NCBI GenBank assembly: GCA_964420455.1
Contig: CAYQTO010000089.1
Location: 1 to 14,789 of the forward strand
Direction: 5' to 3'
DNA from: CAYQTO01 sp964420455
GTDB taxonomy: Bacteria; Sumerlaeota; Sumerlaeia; SLMS01
DNA: 14,789 nucleotides
Positions 6,424-14,789 of the stretch are shown one piece after another; position 1 is the first letter of the stretch; every line of letters starts with the position of its first letter. The notes beneath the pieces are model-generated. The model was not told the origin of the DNA. It saw only the letters and a program-made list of their open reading frames with translations, and did no database searches. Both the position numbers and the translations under genes were made by a program.

Positions 6424-6999
6424 ATGGCCAAACTCGGACGTGAACCCCGCAAGCGCCGCGGCCGTGCCCCAAAGGAGGCCGCCGTCGCCCACATGGTGGG
6501 CCTCCTGGAAAGCGGTCAGGGCTTCCTGCTGCTGCGTAACAAGGGGCTGACCTACGGCCAGGCGACCGAACTGCGTGCGAAAGCGCGCGAGCAAAAGGTC
6601 GCCATCAAGGTCATGAAGAACACCCTGTTCAAGCATGCCCTCCGGCAGACCAACGTCGATCCCGAACCATTCGACCAGATGCTGAAGAAGGAAACCATGG
6701 TCGTCATCGGGCTCGAGGATCCGGTCACCCCCGCCAAGCTCGTTGCCGACTTCGTCAAGGCCCACGAGGAGAAGATCGAGGTGAAGGGGGGCTACTTCGA
6801 CGGTCAGGTGCTCGACCCCTCGGGAGTCGAAACCCTGGCGACGATCCCCCCGCGGGAGATCCTGCTCCAGCGCCTCCTCGGCAGCTTCCTGTCACCGGTC
6901 CAAAAGACCGCCTTCGCCCTCAACGCGATCGCCGGCAAGCCTGTTTACCTGTTGGACGCGCTGCGGCGTAAGAAGGAAGAAGCGGGCGAGGCCGCCTAG
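6424..6999 (+). CDS. rplJ: 50S ribosomal protein L10
   Basis: L10 anchors the L7/L12 dimers to the GTPase-associated centre and, in complex with L12, commonly represses its own operon. The frame gives 191 residues, a little longer than the usual 165-175. The extra length comes mainly from a basic N-terminal segment (MAKLGREPRKRRGRAPK) before the conserved domain. The rRNA-binding domain includes LLLRNKGLTYGQATELRAKAR (36-56) and VMKNTLFKHALR (63-74). A C-terminal helix (about 160-191) binds L12. The ribosome binding site AAAGGAGG ten bases before ATG 6424 is nearly ideal, the strongest in the window. rplL follows after 95 bases. Confidence 0.95.
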   Translation: MAKLGREPRKRRGRAPKEAAVAHMVGLLESGQGFLLLRNKGLTYGQATELRAKAREQKVAIKVMKNTLFKHALRQTNVDPEPFDQMLKKETMVVIGLEDPVTPAKLVADFVKAHEEKIEVKGGYFDGQVLDPSGVETLATIPPREILLQRLLGSFLSPVQKTAFALNAIAGKPVYLLDALRRKKEEAGEAA

Positions 7000-7094
7000 G
7001 CCCGCGCCCCCTTGGAAACCGCCAACTCCCCGACACCCGGGACCCCCCGCGGGCCCGCAAGCAACTCAACAACGCCATCGAAGGAGATACCCCC

Positions 7095-7478
7095 ATGGCT
7101 CTCACGAAGGAAGAGATCCTCGACGCGATCGGGGAAATGAAGGTGATGGAACTGGTGGACCTGGTCAAGGAGGCGGAGGAGCGCTTTGGCGTCTCGGCCG
7201 CCCCGGCCGCGGTTGCCGTGGCCGGTGGTGGCGGCGCCGCCGCCGAGGCCGCCCCGGTCGAGGAAAAGACCGAGTTCACCGTCGTCCTCAAGGACTCCGG
7301 AGCCGAGAAGATCAAGGTCATCAAGGAGGTCCGCGCCATCACCTCCCTGGGCCTCAAGGAAGCCAAGGACCTCGTCGAAAGCCTCCCCAAGGAAGTCGTC
7401 AAGGACGTCCCCAAGGAAGAGGCGGAGAAGGTCAAGAAGCAACTCGAGGGTGCCGGCGCTGTCGTCGAACTGACCTGA
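7095..7478 (+). CDS. rplL: 50S ribosomal protein L7/L12
   Basis: L7/L12 forms the multi-copy flexible stalk that recruits and activates translational GTPases. The 127-residue protein has the expected layout: an N-terminal dimerisation and L10-binding domain (about 1-33, with MKVMELVDLVKEAEERFGVS), an alanine/glycine-rich hinge (about 34-55), and the globular C-terminal domain (58-127, with EKTEFTVVLKDSGAEKIKVIKEVR and GLKEAKDLVESLP). AAGGAG (7081-7086) lies eight bases before ATG 7095. The high stoichiometry of L12 is usually met by strong translation, in line with this site. A strong hairpin follows 25 bases after the stop. Confidence 0.97.
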   Translation: MALTKEEILDAIGEMKVMELVDLVKEAEERFGVSAAPAAVAVAGGGGAAAEAAPVEEKTEFTVVLKDSGAEKIKVIKEVRAITSLGLKEAKDLVESLPKEVVKDVPKEEAEKVKKQLEGAGAVVELT

Positions 7479-7503
7479 GCCGCCTGCCCGTACTTCCAAC
7501 CTT

Positions 7504-7533
7504 CCGCCGGGGGGGTGTTCCTCCCCCCGGCGG
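7504..7533 (+). terminator. Intrinsic terminator or attenuator after rplL
   Basis: CCGCCGGGGGG (7504-7514) pairs perfectly with CCCCCCGGCGG (7523-7533) around an 8-base loop. TTTCCTGTCTT follows immediately. An 11-bp GC-only stem with a T-rich tail between rplL and rpoB recalls the partial terminator at this place in enterobacteria, which lowers rpoBC expression relative to ribosomal proteins. The tail is interrupted by C and G, so partial rather than full termination is likely. Confidence 0.7.
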
Positions 7534-7794
7534 TTTCCTGTCTTCCCGGCGTCAATCCTGCTTGACAGGTCGGGGGGAGCTTATCGCACCCTCCTCGTTC
7601 TCTGGCTTGTATGCTAGGTGCCTTGACGCCCAGAAGGCCGCGCCGTTGAACCGGAACAGCCTCCACGAATTGAAAACACTCGATTTCGCTTCACTGTTTC
7701 CCCCCTCCCCCATCCCGGGAGCGCGGCCGCTGCCATCCCCTGCGGGATGGCGGCGTCGTCTTTGCTAACCCCCGACCTTTAGGAGTCTGCCTCG
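7534..7794 (+). promoter_or_regulatory. rpoB upstream region
   Basis: This region of about 260 bases between the rplL terminator and rpoB holds no convincing gene. It includes a perfect -35-like TTGACA at 7562-7567, but no matching -10 at 16-18 bases. A weak -10-like TATGCT lies at 7610. A second strong hairpin stands near the 3' end. The region is relatively less GC-rich than its surroundings around 7600-7705. Its length suggests a separate rpoBC promoter or a regulatory leader, which is an inference from spacing. Confidence 0.4.
7728..7755 (+). other. Hairpin 39 bases before rpoB start, attenuator-like
   Basis: CGCTGCCATCCC (7728-7739) pairs with GGGATGGCGGCG (7744-7755): twelve base pairs including one T-G wobble, closed by the 4-base loop CTGC. 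TCGTCTTTGC follows, a modest T-rich tail. It is shaped like a second terminator or attenuator, and the rpoB ribosome binding site AGGAG (7781-7785) lies 25 bases beyond. It could tune rpoBC readthrough or protect the 5' end of an rpoBC transcript. Confidence 0.5.
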
Positions 7795-12072
<4,278 letters not shown>

Positions 12073-12172
12073 CCGCGGCCCGAAGCCCCGGCCCCGGACC
12101 CGCGCCCGGAATGCCCCCTCCGGCGACGCCACCCACCACCACCCACTCTCCCCACGCGAGGGAACGCTACGG

Positions 12173-14789
<2,617 letters not shown>

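Noticed and set aside
7562..7615. Possible sigma-70 promoter for rpoBC (TTGACA at 7562, TATGCT at 7610)
   Set aside because: The two boxes are 42 bases apart, and no -10-like hexamer lies 16-18 bases after TTGACA. Not called as a promoter.

Overview
The window is a GC-rich bacterial chromosome segment. It carries the conserved transcription/translation cluster tRNA-Trp, secE, nusG, rplK, rplA, rplJ, rplL, rpoB, rpoC (about 3974 to the right edge, all on the + strand). Three metabolic or accessory genes precede it. The phylum is an inference: the long beta and beta' subunits, the short single-span SecE and the beta' segment before GEIIESP, which resembles FCB/PVC-type sequences, would fit Verrucomicrobiota or a relative. 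No rRNA or other taxonomic marker is present to settle it.

Left part (1-3973). A glycoside hydrolase family 31 enzyme (alpha-glucosidase type) runs leftward from 2053 off the window edge. A short divergent intergenic region (2054-2180) separates it from a rightward ADP-ribosylglycohydrolase-family gene (2181-3296). Next is ribH, lumazine synthase (start 3370). Its reading frame has no stop at the usual family length and stays open through the whole tRNA-Trp gene.

Central part (3974-7478). tRNA-Trp(CCA) lies 30 bases before secE. SecE (translocon) and NusG (elongation factor) overlap or nearly overlap. The ribosomal stalk and L1-arm proteins L11, L1, L10 and L7/L12 follow in the usual order. 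The rplK-rplA gap holds a structure that closely mimics the L1 site of 23S rRNA, so L1 probably represses its own translation there. The 288-base gap before rplJ is full of GC-rich hairpins, including a perfect 12-bp stem ending 9 bases before the ribosome binding site. It is the expected place for an L10-L12 autoregulatory leader.

Right part (7479-14789). A 316-base gap with two strong hairpins (a terminator or attenuator after rplL, and another hairpin just before rpoB) separates the ribosomal protein genes from the RNA polymerase genes. RpoB is complete (1425 aa), has an intact rifampicin pocket and carries a long acidic C-terminal tail. RpoC is cut off by the window edge near the bridge helix and has about 25 extra residues in a normally invariant N-terminal region.

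I see no mobile element, CRISPR array, phage gene or defence system. The gene content is ordinary housekeeping. The interesting signals are RNA-level (L1 rRNA mimic, rplJ and rpoB leaders, the ribH/tRNA overlap) and lineage-specific insertions or tails in RNA polymerase.
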